DNA of 64,000 nt from Pseudarthrobacter sp. BIM B-2242. Lineage in GTDB: Bacteria; Actinomycetota; Actinomycetes; Actinomycetales; Micrococcaceae. Position numbers and translations under genes: made by a program. Under the pieces are notes generated by a model. The model made no database searches and was not told where the DNA came from. It saw only the letters and a program-made list of their open reading frames with translations. Of the stretch, positions 63,685-64,000 are shown in pieces (position 1 is the first letter of the stretch; the number at the start of each line of letters is the position of its first letter). Location of the stretch: NCBI RefSeq assembly GCF_014764445.1, contig NZ_CP061721.1:496001-560000 (forward strand). The letters run 5' to 3'.

Positions 63685-64000
63685 ATGAGCGGACGCTTCC
63701 TCGCGAAGGTTCCGCAGTCATGGATCCTGCTGGCCTGCATCGGACTGCTGGCGCTCAACCTGCGTGGTCCCTTCGTCGCGGTGGCCCCCGTGGTGGACCT
63801 GATCCAGGCGGATCTCGGACTCTCCCCGGTGATGCTTGGCCTGCTGACCAGCATCCCGGTGTTGTGTTTCGCCGTCGCCGCCCCGCTGGCGTCCCTGTCC
63901 ACCCGGAAGTTCGGTGCCGAGTTCGCCGTATCCCTCACCATCCTCGGTGTGCTGGCGGGCGTTATCGTCCGGTCTGCGGGCGGCCCGGGGCCGGTCGTGG
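63685..64000 (+). CDS. MFS transporter, CynX/NimT-like (start only)
   Basis: The first 105 codons of an open frame that continues past the window. Hydrophobic helices are visible at about 12-30 (SWILLACIGLLALNLRG) and 45-70 (MLGLLTSIPVLCFAVAAPLA). The NLRGPFVAVAPVVDLIQADLGLS segment and the loop STRKFG are typical of the CynX/NimT (cyanate/nitroimidazole) subgroup of the major facilitator superfamily. AAGG precedes the ATG. Substrate unknown; a divergent regulator arrangement with the dehydrogenase is possible. Confidence 0.8.
   Translation, partial: MSGRFLAKVPQSWILLACIGLLALNLRGPFVAVAPVVDLIQADLGLSPVMLGLLTSIPVLCFAVAAPLASLSTRKFGAEFAVSLTILGVLAGVIVRSAGGPGPVV

Overview
The window is about 64 kb of GC-rich chromosome from an actinobacterium. 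The protein sequences, gene order and 5' gene structure fit the family Micrococcaceae, most likely Arthrobacter or Pseudarthrobacter; this is inference from family recognition, no search was run. Genes are dense on both strands with many 1-14 bp overlaps. At least eleven genes start 6 nt after a TANNNT box, the actinobacterial leaderless layout. I see no transposase, integrase, prophage or CRISPR array, so this is core chromosome with a few accessory or decaying patches.

Layout. 1-9.3 kb: housekeeping block with a Tat-type alpha/beta hydrolase, HAD phosphatase, SpoU methyltransferase, class II fructose-bisphosphate aldolase, DUF3151, a secreted M14 carboxypeptidase and purA. 9.6-11.7 kb: DUF1508 protein, then an ECF sigma factor overlapping a membrane protein that is probably its anti-sigma factor. 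11.7-19.8 kb: a seven-gene minus-strand sulfur operon (ssuB, ssuA, ssuC, acs-like, sfnG, metY, CoA-binding protein) behind a SAM riboswitch whose closing stem includes the Shine-Dalgarno of the first gene. 20-25 kb: small conserved proteins, ending with a DUF559-type nuclease-like gene lying between two 62-nt palindromic repeats. 25-28.3 kb: purS-purQ-purL. 29.2-35.5 kb: a 1029-residue secreted subtilase faces an operon of an OhrR-type regulator, a lipoprotein with a subtilisin-inhibitor-like (SSI) domain, a DNA-glycosylase-family protein and a second SSI-like protein; two paralogous small proteins lie divergently. 35.6-44.4 kb: aspartate kinase, an ABC exporter pair, recR, a very long dnaX, the SRP RNA (ffs), a frameshifted small gene and tRNA-Ser(GGA). 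44.4-54 kb: DUF2236 oxygenase, an M23 endopeptidase with a tandem-repeat tail, glutathione peroxidase, a cyclic-nucleotide-phosphodiesterase-like enzyme, a Stealth phosphotransferase whose only in-frame start is ATT, HAD, LytR_C, TetR and FrnE proteins. 54-57.6 kb: a GT4 glycosyltransferase and an amylo-alpha-1,6-glucosidase. 58-62.5 kb: a sugar-catabolism operon opposite a ROK regulator, in which one isomerase and one dehydrogenase are fused by a deletion and a second isomerase is broken. 62.5-64 kb: a 2-hydroxyacid dehydrogenase and the start of an MFS transporter.

The regions most worth following up are the SAM-controlled sulfone-to-methionine operon with its unexplained acyl-CoA synthetase and CoA-binding genes, the protease/SSI-like face-off under an OhrR-type regulator, the structured 62-nt repeats around the nuclease, the ATT start of the Stealth gene, and the decaying sugar locus.
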